NCBI GenBank assembly: GCA_046728935.1 | Contig: JBKPFS010000125.1 | Span: forward strand, 1-58,875 | DNA length: 58,875 bases | Source: DATAFO01 sp046728935 | Lineage (GTDB): Bacteria > Actinomycetota > Thermoleophilia > Solirubrobacterales > 70-9 | Reading direction: 5' to 3' | Part shown: piece by piece, positions 25,840 through 34,040 of the stretch | Position numbering within the stretch: position 1 is the first letter of the stretch | Layout of the letters: the number at the start of each line of letters is the position of its first letter | Notes under the pieces: generated by a model | The model's input: only the letters and a program-made list of their open reading frames with translations | The model's database searches: none | What the model was told of the DNA's origin: nothing | Program-made: the position numbers and the translations under genes

Positions 25840-26461
25840 GGACTTCGAGCTCGATCCCGAGCGCGTGCGCGCGAATCTCGGGGCCGTCCGCGAGGAGGTC
25901 GGCGACGCCGTCGAGGTACTGGCCGCGACGAAGTACGTCCCGGTCGAGCGGATGGGCGCCCTCGCCGAGGCAGGGGTGACCCTCGTGGGCGAGAACCGGC
26001 TCCAGGACCTCGAGGCGAAGCGCGAGCGCTGGGGCGACGAGTTCACCTGGGACTTCATCGGCAACGTTCAGAGCCGCAAGGTGAAGCGCATCGTGCCGGC
26101 CGTCCGGCTGATCCACTCCCTCGCCACCGATTCGGCGCTCGAGCAGCTCGAGCGCCACGCGACGTCGGATACGGAGGTCCTGGTCGAGGTCAACCTCTCC
26201 GGCGAGGGGAGCAAGGCAGGCGTCAGCCCCGAGGCGCTGGGCGACTTCATCGCCCGCTGCCCGGTGCGCGTGGGTGGCCTGATGACGATGCCGCCCGAGA
26301 CCGACGACCCGGAGTCCTCGCGTCCCTATTTCGCGCGGCTCACCAAGCTCGCGGCCGAGCACGGCCTCGCACGACTGTCGATGGGCACCAGCCAGGACTG
26401 GCGCGTGGCGGTCGAGGAGGGGGCGACGATCATCCGCCTCGGATCCACGCTATATGCGTGA
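25832..26461 (+). CDS. YggS-family PLP homeostasis protein (YlmE)
   Basis: A 209-aa alanine-racemase-fold PLP protein controlling cellular PLP and amino-acid pools. TTG start (25832) overlaps the yfiH stop by 8 nt. The PLP lysine is Lys34 in LAATKYV. Other signature pieces: GENRLQDLEAKRE, WDFIGNVQSRKVKRIV, VEVNLSGEGSKAGV, and LSMGTSQDWRVAVEEGATIIRLGSTLY. It is slightly shorter than usual at the N-terminus. Confidence 0.9.
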   Translation: MPEDFELDPERVRANLGAVREEVGDAVEVLAATKYVPVERMGALAEAGVTLVGENRLQDLEAKRERWGDEFTWDFIGNVQSRKVKRIVPAVRLIHSLATDSALEQLERHATSDTEVLVEVNLSGEGSKAGVSPEALGDFIARCPVRVGGLMTMPPETDDPESSRPYFARLTKLAAEHGLARLSMGTSQDWRVAVEEGATIIRLGSTLYA

Positions 26462-26507
26462 TAATGCGTAAAGGAAAAGGCAGGGACGACGCGAAGATCG
26501 CAGCCGT

Positions 26508-27047
26508 ATGGCAGTCCGAGACACATGGCACCGTGCGCTCGTCTACTTCGGCCTCGCCGAGGACCCCGGATACCACGAGGGCGACGTCTACGAGCCGGAC
26601 ACCTCCACCGAGGGCAGGGTCTACGAGTCCTCGGCTCCCGCGCCACGCCGGGCGACGGTGAGCCGCATCTCCGAGCGCCGCCGCGCCCGGGACGAGATCG
26701 ACGACATCTTCGCCGAGGATGAACCGTCGCCGCGCGGCCGCACCCTGCGACCGGTCGGCAATGGGGCCGATGTTCGCGTCCATCTCGTGACCCCGAACAG
26801 CTTCAACGACGCCCAGGAGGTCGCGGACCGCTTCAAGCAGGGCGTCCCGGTGATCCTCAACCTCCAGACCACCGAGGGCGAGCTCGCCAAGCGACTGATC
26901 GACTTCGCCTCCGGCCTCACCTACGCGCTCGACGGCGGCATGCAGAAGGTCGCCGACAAGACCTTCCTGCTGACCCCGCGCAACGTCGAGGTCTCGGCGG
27001 AGGAGAAGGCGCGGCTGGTCGAGAAGGGTTTCTTCAACCAGAGCTAG
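26508..27047 (+). CDS. sepF: Cell division protein SepF
   Basis: A 179-aa FtsZ membrane-anchoring protein. N-terminal helix region MAVRDTWHRALVYFGLAED, then an acidic, Ser/Arg linker, then a C-terminal SepF core from VRVHLVTPNSFNDAQEVADRFKQGVPVILNLQ through RLIDFASGLTYALDGGMQKVADKTFLLTPRNVEV. Forms arcs or rings bundling FtsZ filaments. In the usual ylm context between yggS and proC. Confidence 0.94.
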   Translation: MAVRDTWHRALVYFGLAEDPGYHEGDVYEPDTSTEGRVYESSAPAPRRATVSRISERRRARDEIDDIFAEDEPSPRGRTLRPVGNGADVRVHLVTPNSFNDAQEVADRFKQGVPVILNLQTTEGELAKRLIDFASGLTYALDGGMQKVADKTFLLTPRNVEVSAEEKARLVEKGFFNQS

Positions 27048-27048
27048 T

Positions 27049-27071
27049 ACCGGCGCGACTTCGTCGCCGGT
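27049..27071 (+). terminator. Terminator-like hairpin after sepF
   Basis: ACCGGCG (27049-27055) and CGCCGGT (27065-27071) with inner CGA/TCG make a compact stem 1 nt past the sepF stop codon. No T-run. It may only attenuate, since proC begins 23 bp later. Confidence 0.45.
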
Positions 27072-27094
27072 CCGGGCCGCATACCCTTGGCCGC

Positions 27095-27862
27095 ATGCGC
27101 GTTGGGTTCGCAGGCGCTGGAAACATGGCCGCGGCGATGGCTCGGGGCTGGGCGGGCGCCGACGGTGGCCCGGACGCGATGCTGTTCTGCGACATCGACC
27201 GCGATCGCGCGGCGGCCCTCGCCGCGCAGGTGGGGGGCGAGACGCGCAACGGGCTCGGGGAGCTCGCGAACGACGTCGATCTGCTCGTCCTCGCGGTCAA
27301 GCCGCCGGCCCTCGACGACGTCGCCAGGGAGCTTGGCGGCAAGGCGCCCGCCCTGCTCTCGGTGATGGCGGCGACCCCCGTGGCGCGCCTAGCCGAGGCG
27401 TTTCCGGGCGTTCCCCTGATGCGCGTGATGCCGAACCAGCCGGTCGAGGTGCGCCGCGGGCTCTTGTGCGTGGTCCCGCCCAAGGAGATGCCCGAGGAGC
27501 TCAAGGCACGGTTAGTGGGGCTCTTGAGCGCGCTCGGGAGGGTGGTCCCGCTCGAGGAGTCGCTGATCGACGCCGCGATGGGCGTGATGTCGTGCGCGCC
27601 AGCCTACGTCGCCCTCTTCGCCGGGGCCCTCGCCGAGGCGGGCGTCGCCGAGGGCCTCGAGCCCGGCCTCGCTGGCGAGCTCGTGGCCGGGACGCTGGGG
27701 GGCACCGCCGAGCTCTTGCGGGTGCGCGACCCGGAGGCGATTCAGGCCGCCGTCGCGCCGCCTGGGGGAGCGACCGAGGCAGGCCTCGACGCGCTCGAGC
27801 GCGGGCGCTTCACCGACGCGGTACGGGCGGCCGTGGAGGCCTCGCTGGAGCGGTTCCGATGA
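27095..27862 (+). CDS. proC: Pyrroline-5-carboxylate reductase
   Basis: A 255-aa NAD(P)H enzyme making proline from P5C. Rossmann start VGFAGAGNMAAAMARGW, VLAVKPPALDDVA, MRVMPNQPVEVRRGL and the C-terminal GGATEAGLDALERGRFTDAVRAAVEAS are diagnostic (the family signature has G-G-x-T in the last). ATGA overlap with the YggT gene. Confidence 0.93.
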   Translation: MRVGFAGAGNMAAAMARGWAGADGGPDAMLFCDIDRDRAAALAAQVGGETRNGLGELANDVDLLVLAVKPPALDDVARELGGKAPALLSVMAATPVARLAEAFPGVPLMRVMPNQPVEVRRGLLCVVPPKEMPEELKARLVGLLSALGRVVPLEESLIDAAMGVMSCAPAYVALFAGALAEAGVAEGLEPGLAGELVAGTLGGTAELLRVRDPEAIQAAVAPPGGATEAGLDALERGRFTDAVRAAVEASLERFR

Positions 27863-28164
27863 TCCCGCTGGGCGCGATCGGACGCGACGAGATCGCCGAC
27901 TATGTCTCGGCGCTGTTCCTCGTGTACCTGGTGCTGATCTTCATCCGGGTGCTGCTCTCCTGGGTGCCGCGGATGCCGTACAACCCGGCGCTTCGGGCCG
28001 TGGTCGGCTTCGTCGAGGAGACCACCGACCCCTACCTGAACCTCTTCCGCCGGGTCCTGCCGCCCCTCGGTGGCCGCGGCTTCGCGCTGGACCTGAGCCC
28101 GATCCTCGCGATCCTGCTGCTGCTCCTCGTTCAGGGGATCGTCGTCGGCGCGATTCGCGCTTGA
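27859..28164 (+). CDS. YggT-family membrane protein (YlmG)
   Basis: A 101-aa protein with two transmembrane segments (ALFLVYLVLIFIRVLLSWV, and PILAILLLLLVQGIVVGAI) and the YggT signature RVLLSWVPRMPYNPA plus EETTDPYLNLFRRVLPPLGG. Linked to division-cluster neighbours; implicated in membrane or nucleoid organisation in other organisms. Overlaps proC and lspA by 4 nt each. Confidence 0.92.
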   Translation: MIPLGAIGRDEIADYVSALFLVYLVLIFIRVLLSWVPRMPYNPALRAVVGFVEETTDPYLNLFRRVLPPLGGRGFALDLSPILAILLLLLVQGIVVGAIRA

Positions 28165-28655
28165 GCGCAGGCAGGGCGAGCGCTCCCGCGGGCCGCGCGC
28201 GAAGCTGGCTGCGGATGCTCGCGGTCGCAGCCGCGGTGCTGGCCGCGGACCAGGTCGCCAAGGAGGTCGTCGGCGGCGCGATCGACGCGGGGGAGCCGAT
28301 CGATCTCGTGCTCGGGTTCAAGCTCGTCGACGTCTCCAACCGCGGGATCGCGTTCGGGCTGCTTGGCGGCGGCGGAGCCCCGGTCGTGCTCGCGACCGCG
28401 GCGACGCTCGCGGTCCTGCTGGTCTGGTTCGCGCTCGACGCGCGCCGGCCCTGGCTGTGGCTCGGGGTCGGGCTGCTCGTGGGCGGTGCCCTGGGGAACC
28501 TGGTCGATCGGGTCCTCGACAGCGGCGTGACCGACTTCATCGACCCCCCGCTGTGGCCAGCGTTCAACCTCGCCGACGTCGCGATCACCTTCGGCGTTGC
28601 GGCCCTGGTGCTGATCGCCCTCGCTCCCGGCGACGACGCGCACGCGGACTCGTGA
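28161..28655 (+). CDS. lspA: Prolipoprotein signal peptidase (signal peptidase II)
   Basis: A 164-aa aspartic membrane protease with TTG start. Conserved parts: LAADQVAKEVV, VSNRGIAFGLLGG (N-x-G), GNLVDRVL with the first catalytic Asp and FNLADVAITFG with the second. Four hydrophobic segments. Processes lipobox proteins such as the two lipoproteins near 5.5-7.4 kb. Confidence 0.93.
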   Translation: MSAGRASAPAGRARSWLRMLAVAAAVLAADQVAKEVVGGAIDAGEPIDLVLGFKLVDVSNRGIAFGLLGGGGAPVVLATAATLAVLLVWFALDARRPWLWLGVGLLVGGALGNLVDRVLDSGVTDFIDPPLWPAFNLADVAITFGVAALVLIALAPGDDAHADS

Positions 28656-29344
28656 GCGCGCCGCCACGGATCGTCCACTCCGACGATCGCCTTGCGGTGA
28701 TCGAGAAGCCACCCGGCCTCGTCGTCCATCCCGCCCCGGGCCATCGCGGGCCGACCCTCACCGAGGTGCTGGGCGACCTGCTCGGGGGCGGGGAGGACGC
28801 GGCGCGGCCGGGAATCGTCCACCGGCTCGACCGCGACACCTCGGGGCTGATGATCGTCGCCCGCGACCCCGACGCCCACCGGCGCCTCGCGGCGATGATC
28901 CGCGAGCGAGAGGTCACCCGCGAGTACCTGGCCCTGGTCGAGGGCCGCCTGCGCTCGCGCTCGGGGACCATCGATGCGCCGTTGGGCCGCGACTACCGCG
29001 CCCCGGAGCGCCGGGCGGTGCGGGGCCGGGGGGCGCGCGAGGCGCGCACGCACTTCGAGGTCCTGGAGCTACTCCCGCGCGACTCGCTGGTGCGCGCCCG
29101 GCTCGAGACCGGCCGCACCCACCAGGTACGCGCCCACTTTGCCGCCATCGGCCATCCCCTTGCCGGCGATCCGCGCTATGGCCACGCCGGCCGCCACGGC
29201 CTCGCTCGCCAGTTCCTGCACAGCGCCCGCCTTGCTTTCGCGCATCCCTTCAGCGGGGAACGGCTCGAGTTCTCCTCGCCCCTGCCCTTGGACCTGGACG
29301 AGGCGCTGGAGCGCGCTCGCCTAGAATCCGACGCCGACCGGTAA
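28652..29344 (+). CDS. RluA/RluD-family pseudouridine synthase lacking the S4 domain
   Basis: A 230-aa enzyme, GTG start overlapping lspA by 4 nt. Catalytic Asp60 in GIVHRLDRDTSGLM; KPPGLVVHPAPGH and RVTREYLALVEG-like REVTREYLALVEG; substrate loop LETGRTHQVRAHFAAIGHPLAGDPRYG. The usual RluD N-terminal S4 RNA-binding domain is absent: the catalytic domain starts at residue 5. Likely modifies 23S rRNA or tRNA. Confidence 0.9.
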   Translation: MSAPPRIVHSDDRLAVIEKPPGLVVHPAPGHRGPTLTEVLGDLLGGGEDAARPGIVHRLDRDTSGLMIVARDPDAHRRLAAMIREREVTREYLALVEGRLRSRSGTIDAPLGRDYRAPERRAVRGRGAREARTHFEVLELLPRDSLVRARLETGRTHQVRAHFAAIGHPLAGDPRYGHAGRHGLARQFLHSARLAFAHPFSGERLEFSSPLPLDLDEALERARLESDADR

Positions 29345-29350
29345 AGCGAC

Positions 29351-29408
29351 CCCCTGCGGAAGGCGCGGGGCCCTGCCCGGTGGGACGCGTTCGCGTCCGT
29401 CAACCGGG
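29351..29408 (+). promoter_or_regulatory. Structured leader upstream of rpsB
   Basis: Two stems are visible: CCCC-t-GCG / CGC-GGGG (29351-29370), then CCCGGT / ACCGGG (29376-29381, 29403-29408) enclosing GGACGC-GTTC-GCGTCC. Leaders that bind S2 and repress translation are known for rpsB-tsf in several bacteria. That this one does so is an inference from position and structure only. Confidence 0.5.
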
Positions 29409-29451
29409 TTCCCGTGGCGCCGCCGGGGCAAAACGAGACAAGGGAATCCAC

Positions 29452-30315
29452 ATGCCAGAGCCTGGAATCAGGGAGCTGTTGGAGGCCGGCCTTCACTTCG
29501 GCCACCAGACGCGACGCTGGGATCCACGCATGCGCCGCTACATCCACGGCGAGCGCGACGGGATCCACATCATCGACCTGCTGCAGACCGAGCGCCTGCT
29601 CGCGGAGGCGCGGGAGTTCGCCGCCGAGGTGGCCGGCAAGGGCGGCACGGTGCTGTTCGTCGGCACCAAGAAGCAGGCGCGCGACGCGATCAAGGAGTGG
29701 GCCGATCGCTGCGGGATGCCGTACGTGAACCAGCGGTGGCTGGGCGGCCTTCTGACCAACTTCCACACCATCTCCGCCCGGATCGAACGTCTCCACGAGC
29801 TGACCTCGTTGAAGCAGGAGGGCCAGCTCGACCTGCTGCCGACCAAGGAGCGGATGTCGATGGAGGCGGAGCTGGAGAAGCTCGAGTACAACCTCGGCGG
29901 CGTCCGCGACATGAAGCGGCTGCCGCAGGCGGCCCTGATCATCGACCTCAAGACGGAGGCGATCGCCGTGAACGAGGCCGAGCGCCTCGACATCCCGATC
30001 ATCGGCCTCGTGGACACGAACGTCGACCCGCTGCCGGTCGCGTTCCCCGTTCCGGGCAACGACGATTCGATCCGCTCCTGCGAGCTCGTCATCCGGACCG
30101 TCGGTGCGGCGGTCGCCGAGGCGGCGGGAGCGTGGCGCGAGGCCGAGGCTAAGCGCCGGGCCGAGGAGGAGGCGCGACGCCAGCGCGAGGCGGAGGAGCG
30201 CCAGCGGCGCGAGGCAGAGGAGCAGGCGAAGCGGGAGGCCGCGGAGGCCGCCGCCCAGGCCGCCACTCCGGCGGCGGAGGCGGGAGCGCCGGCCGGCCGC
30301 GAGGAGGGGCCCTGA
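29452..30315 (+). CDS. rpsB: 30S ribosomal protein S2
   Basis: A 287-aa protein. ATG 29452 fits GIRELLEAGLHFGHQTRRWDPRMRRYIHGERDGIHIIDL. The S2 core ends in NDDSIRSCELVIRTVG; about 65 extra residues follow as an Ala/Glu/Arg-rich heptad-like helix (AWREAEAKRRAEEEARRQRE and onward) and a Pro/Ala tail, longer than E. coli S2 (241 aa). Overlaps tsf by 1 nt. Confidence 0.95.
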   Translation: MPEPGIRELLEAGLHFGHQTRRWDPRMRRYIHGERDGIHIIDLLQTERLLAEAREFAAEVAGKGGTVLFVGTKKQARDAIKEWADRCGMPYVNQRWLGGLLTNFHTISARIERLHELTSLKQEGQLDLLPTKERMSMEAELEKLEYNLGGVRDMKRLPQAALIIDLKTEAIAVNEAERLDIPIIGLVDTNVDPLPVAFPVPGNDDSIRSCELVIRTVGAAVAEAAGAWREAEAKRRAEEEARRQREAEERQRREAEEQAKREAAEAAAQAATPAAEAGAPAGREEGP

Positions 30316-30923
30316 TGGCCAGCGCCGCGGACGTGAAGGCGCTCAGGGATCGGACCGGCGCCGCGATGATGGATTGCAAGGCGGCGCTCGAGGAGGCCGA
30401 CGGCGACATCGAGAAGGCGATCGAGGTCCTGCGCGTGAAGGGCCAGGCGTCGGCCGCCAAGCGTTCCGGCCGGGCGACCTCGGAGGGCATCGTCACCTCC
30501 TACATCCACGCCACCGGCAAGGTCGGGGTGCTGGTCGAGGTGCAATGCGAGACCGACTTCGTCGCCCGCAACGAGGACTTCCAGGAGTTCGCGCGCGAGG
30601 TCGCTCTGCACATCGCAGGCTCGCCCACGCCCCCGGTCTACGTCTCCGCCGAGGACATCCCCGAGTCGGAGCGGGAGGCCGAGCGCAGGGTGTTCGAGGC
30701 CAAGGCGCGCGAGGAGGGCAAGCCCGACGACGTGGTCTCCAAGATCGTCCAGGGGCAGCTCGACAAGTGGGCGAGTCAGGTCGCGCTGCTCGACCAGGAG
30801 CACGTGCGCTCGGACCGATACGACGGCAAGACGATCGAGGACCTGCGCGCGGAGGTCGCCGCCAAGACCGGCGAGAACATCCGAGTCGCCCGCTTCGCCA
30901 GATTCGCGGTGGGCGAGGAATAG
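30315..30923 (+). CDS. tsf: Elongation factor Ts (short form)
   Basis: A 202-aa nucleotide exchange factor for EF-Tu. N-terminal UBA-like VKALRDRTGAAMMDCKAALEEADGDIEKAIEVLRVKG; core VLVEVQCETDFVARNEDFQEFAREVALHIA with the TDFV motif contacting EF-Tu. Shorter than E. coli EF-Ts (283 aa), missing the second core repeat, as in many actinobacterial relatives and thermophiles. Confidence 0.95.
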   Translation: MASAADVKALRDRTGAAMMDCKAALEEADGDIEKAIEVLRVKGQASAAKRSGRATSEGIVTSYIHATGKVGVLVEVQCETDFVARNEDFQEFAREVALHIAGSPTPPVYVSAEDIPESEREAERRVFEAKAREEGKPDDVVSKIVQGQLDKWASQVALLDQEHVRSDRYDGKTIEDLRAEVAAKTGENIRVARFARFAVGEE

Positions 30924-31046
30924 AGCCCGCCGGCTGCTCCGCTCCGGCCCGACCATGTTGCCCTCGCCTGTGGCTCGGGCACTTCCAATCTGCTCCCGCG
31001 TCCGCGCCGGCGGGGTGGGCTGAGGTCCGGCTAGGGTTCTGCCGCG

Positions 31047-31778
31047 ATGGCGGAGCCCGTCTACAAGCGGATCCTCTTGAAGCTCTCGGGCGAGGCGCTG
31101 ATGGGCGCGCTCGAGTACGGCACGGACCCCGAGCGCGTAAAGACGATCGCCGCCCAGGTCCACGAGGTCTCACAGCGAGGCGTCGAGGTCGCGCTGGTGG
31201 TCGGCGCGGGAAACATCTACCGCGGGCTCGAGGGGGCGGCGGAGGGGATGGACCGCGCGACCGCCGACTACATGGGGATGCTGGCGACGGTGCTCAACGC
31301 GCTCACGCTCCAGGACGCGTTGGAGACAATCGGCGCGAAGACGCGGGTGATGTCGGCGATCGAGGTGACCGAGGTGGCCGAGCCCTACATCCGCCGGCGG
31401 GCGATGCGCCACCTGGAGAAGGGCCGGGTGGTGATCTTCGCGGCGGGAACCGGGAACCCGTTCTTCACCACGGACACCGCGGCGGCGCTGCGCGCGCTCG
31501 AGATCCACGCCGAGGTGATCCTGATGGCGAAGCACGGGGTCGAGGGGGTCTACGACGCGGATCCCTCGAAGGTCCCCGACGCCGCGTTCCTGCCCGAGAT
31601 CACGCACCGCGAGGCGATCGAACGCGGCCTTCGGGTGATGGACTCGACCGCGCTCTCCCTGTGCATGGACAACCACCTGCCGATCTACGTCTTCAACATG
31701 GCGGACGAGCGCAACATAGATAGGATCGTCTGCGGCGAACGGGTGGGAACGATCGTCTCTTCCTCCGACCATGGCTGA
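31047..31778 (+). CDS. pyrH: UMP kinase
   Basis: A 243-aa amino-acid-kinase-fold enzyme, UMP to UDP. KRILLKLSGEALMG, VVGAGNIYRGL, ADYMGMLATVLNALTLQDAL, RRAMRHLEKGRVVIFAAGTGNPFFTTDTAAALRA and KHGVEGVYDADP are all hallmarks. The 123-bp gap upstream holds a weak long-range inverted repeat (AGCCC-CCGGC against GCCGG-GGGCT). Overlaps frr by 8 nt. Confidence 0.95.
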   Translation: MAEPVYKRILLKLSGEALMGALEYGTDPERVKTIAAQVHEVSQRGVEVALVVGAGNIYRGLEGAAEGMDRATADYMGMLATVLNALTLQDALETIGAKTRVMSAIEVTEVAEPYIRRRAMRHLEKGRVVIFAAGTGNPFFTTDTAAALRALEIHAEVILMAKHGVEGVYDADPSKVPDAAFLPEITHREAIERGLRVMDSTALSLCMDNHLPIYVFNMADERNIDRIVCGERVGTIVSSSDHG

Positions 31779-32337
31779 GTTCATCGACGAACTGCTCGAG
31801 GACGCCAAGGAGCGGATGGCCAAGTCGGTCGAGGCATGCCGCCACGAGCTCGCGACGGTGCGCACGGGCCGCGCATCGCCCCACCTGCTGGACCGGGTCG
31901 AGGTCGACTACTACGCCGCCGAGACCCCGCTGCGCCAGCTAACGCAGATCGCGGCGACCGACGCGCGCCTGCTGACCCTCACCCCCTACGACAAGAACAG
32001 CATCGGTGCGATCGAGAAGGCGATCATGGAGTCGGACCTCGGGTTGACGCCGAGCAACGACGGCAACGTGATCCGCCTCCAGATCCCTGAGTTGAACGAG
32101 GAGCGGCGCCGGGAGCTGGTCAAGGTCGTGCACGGCGTCGGGGAGGAGGGCAAGGTGGCGGTTCGCAACATCCGCCGAGACGTCATGCACGACCTTCGGG
32201 AGCTCAAGAAGGAGGGCGAGGCGGGCGCCGATGACGAGCATCGGGCCGAGATCGAGCTGCAGAAGCTCACCGACGACGCCGTGGGCGAGATCGACAGCCT
32301 GCTGAAGGCAAAAGAAGAAGAGATCTTGGAGGTGTGA
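31771..32337 (+). CDS. frr: Ribosome recycling factor
   Basis: A 188-aa factor that splits post-termination ribosomes with EF-G. Conserved blocks: MAKSVEACRHELATVRTGRASPHLLDRVEVDYY, TPYDKNSIGAIEKAIMESDLGLTPSNDGNVIRLQIPELNEERRREL, and AVRNIRRDVMHDLRELKK. ATG overlaps pyrH. GTGA overlap with uppS. Confidence 0.96.
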   Translation: MAEFIDELLEDAKERMAKSVEACRHELATVRTGRASPHLLDRVEVDYYAAETPLRQLTQIAATDARLLTLTPYDKNSIGAIEKAIMESDLGLTPSNDGNVIRLQIPELNEERRRELVKVVHGVGEEGKVAVRNIRRDVMHDLRELKKEGEAGADDEHRAEIELQKLTDDAVGEIDSLLKAKEEEILEV

Positions 32338-33014
32338 CCGCCTCTCGCGAGCGCGCGGCCCGCTACGTCGCCATCATCACGGACGGGAACGGGCGCTGGG
32401 CCGAGCAACGGGGCCTGCCGACGATCGAGGGCCACCGCGCGGGGGCCGACGTGGTCAAGGACCGCCTTCGGGACGCGGCCGAGCTCGGGATCCGCGAGCT
32501 CACCGTATTCTCGTTCTCCACCGAGAACTGGCAGCGGCCGGCGGACGAGGTCGAGGCGCTGATGGCGATGTTCGCCGAGCGCATCGACCGCGAGACGCCG
32601 GAGCTCGACGCCGAAGGCGTCCGGATGAGGTTCATCGGTCGCCGCGACGGGATCGACCCCGAGCTGGTTCGCCGGATGGACTGGGCCGAGGAGGTGACCG
32701 CCCGCAACGAGCGGATCACGCTGTTCGTCGCCTTCAACTACGGCGGTCGGGCGGAGATCGTCGACGCGGCGCGAAGCTTCGAAGGGGAAGACGAGGACGA
32801 GTTTCGCCGCCACCTCTACGCGCCCGAGATGCACGATCCCGATCTCCTGATCCGGACCAGCGGCGAGGAGCGGATCTCGAACTTCCTGCTCTGGCAGTGC
32901 GCGTACTCGGAGCTGGTGTTCTCGGATGCCCTGTGGCCGGACTTCAGCCGCGAGGAGCTCCGCGCCGCCCTCGACGAGTACGAGCGCCGCCGGCGGCGTT
33001 TCGGGGGGCGCTGA
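32334..33014 (+). CDS. uppS: Isoprenyl diphosphate synthase UppS-type (undecaprenyl)
   Basis: A 226-aa cis-prenyltransferase supplying the lipid carrier. Metal Asp17 in IITDGNGRWAEQRGLPTIEGH; FSFSTENWQRPADEV; and RTSGEERISNFLLWQCAYSELVFSDALWPDF near the C-terminus. The first block has Thr where Met is usual (MDGNGRWA). Next to cdsA as in many bacteria; product chain length is not visible in the sequence. Confidence 0.93.
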   Translation: MTASRERAARYVAIITDGNGRWAEQRGLPTIEGHRAGADVVKDRLRDAAELGIRELTVFSFSTENWQRPADEVEALMAMFAERIDRETPELDAEGVRMRFIGRRDGIDPELVRRMDWAEEVTARNERITLFVAFNYGGRAEIVDAARSFEGEDEDEFRRHLYAPEMHDPDLLIRTSGEERISNFLLWQCAYSELVFSDALWPDFSREELRAALDEYERRRRRFGGR

Positions 33015-33015
33015 G

Positions 33016-33924
33016 ATGGAGGGCTGGCGCCCGTTCGACGTCGAGGTCGACTCCGAGCGCGGCGCGGTTCCGGGGCAACGGCGGGTCGAGCGTCGCGAGC
33101 CGCCAGCTGAGGCCCCACCGCCGCGGCGCCGCTCCGAGACGCTGGCCCGCGTCGCCTGGGCGCTGCCGTGGATCATCTTCGCGGTCACGATCATCGCCGT
33201 CGGAGGGCTGTTGTTCGCCGCCGCGATGGTCGGCTTCGCCTGCATCGGTCTCGCTGAGCTCTTCCGCATGGCGCACCGCGCACGCCCCCTGGTCCCGGTC
33301 GCACTCGTGACTGCCGCGGCGATGGTCGTCGCCGCCTACTACGGCGATCAGTTCCAGATCATGCTCGCGGTCGCGTGCTCGTTCCCGCTGATGTTCTTCG
33401 CCGCCGCCGCTCGCCAGGACCGCCGCGGCGTCACCGCCTCGATCGCGGTCACCGCCCTCGGCATTACCTGGATCGGAATCCCGTTCGCCCACGCGGTTCT
33501 GCTTCGCGAGCTGCCCGATCACGGCGGGGCGCTGCTGGTCGACGTCCTCGTCGCGACGTTCGTCTCCGACACCGCGGCCTACGGGGGTGGCCGCCTGTTC
33601 GGACGCCGGGCACTGGCGCCGAGCCTGTCGCCCAACAAGACGGTCGAGGGCCTCGCGATCGGCTTCGTAGGCGGCACGATGGGGTTCTGGTTCGCAGGCC
33701 TCTACCAGGACTGGCTCGCGGGCCTGGACGCGCTCCTAATGGGCGTGTGCGTCGCGGCGGTGGCCCCGGTCGGCGACCTGTTCGAGTCGCTGATCAAGCG
33801 CGACCTGAACGTGAAGGACTCAGGCAACGTCTTCGGCCCCCATGGCGGCCTCCTCGACCGCGTCGACGCGGTCCTGTTCACGGTCGTCGCCGGCTACTAC
33901 CTGGCGATCGCGTTCGTGTACTGA
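33016..33924 (+). CDS. cdsA: Phosphatidate cytidylyltransferase
   Basis: A 302-aa multi-span enzyme making CDP-diacylglycerol from phosphatidate and CTP. A charged about 45-residue N-terminal cytoplasmic stretch precedes the helices. Signature: SPNKTVEGLAIGFVGG and GDLFESLIKRDLNVKDSGNVFGPHGGLLDRVDAVLFT, the CDS motif with its S-x-x-K-R-x-x-x-x-K-D-x-x. ATG 33016, 1 nt after uppS. Confidence 0.94.
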   Translation: MEGWRPFDVEVDSERGAVPGQRRVERREPPAEAPPPRRRSETLARVAWALPWIIFAVTIIAVGGLLFAAAMVGFACIGLAELFRMAHRARPLVPVALVTAAAMVVAAYYGDQFQIMLAVACSFPLMFFAAAARQDRRGVTASIAVTALGITWIGIPFAHAVLLRELPDHGGALLVDVLVATFVSDTAAYGGGRLFGRRALAPSLSPNKTVEGLAIGFVGGTMGFWFAGLYQDWLAGLDALLMGVCVAAVAPVGDLFESLIKRDLNVKDSGNVFGPHGGLLDRVDAVLFTVVAGYYLAIAFVY

Positions 33925-33951
33925 GGCCCGGGATTCGCGCCGAATGTCGGC

Positions 33952-33974
33952 TATTTCCGGATAGTCCGGAGATA
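33952..33974. terminator. Inverted repeat between cdsA and nfo
   Basis: TATTTCCGGA (33952-33961) and TCCGGAGATA (33965-33974) pair with one mismatch across TAG. It lies 28 bp after cdsA and before convergent nfo; a weak bidirectional terminator or a protein-binding site are both possible. Confidence 0.4.
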
Positions 33975-34040
33975 CACGACACTCAGTGGTGAGCGGTCGG
34001 TGGAAGCACGGCGATTCGCCTGCGCGCGCGGGGTAGGCGC

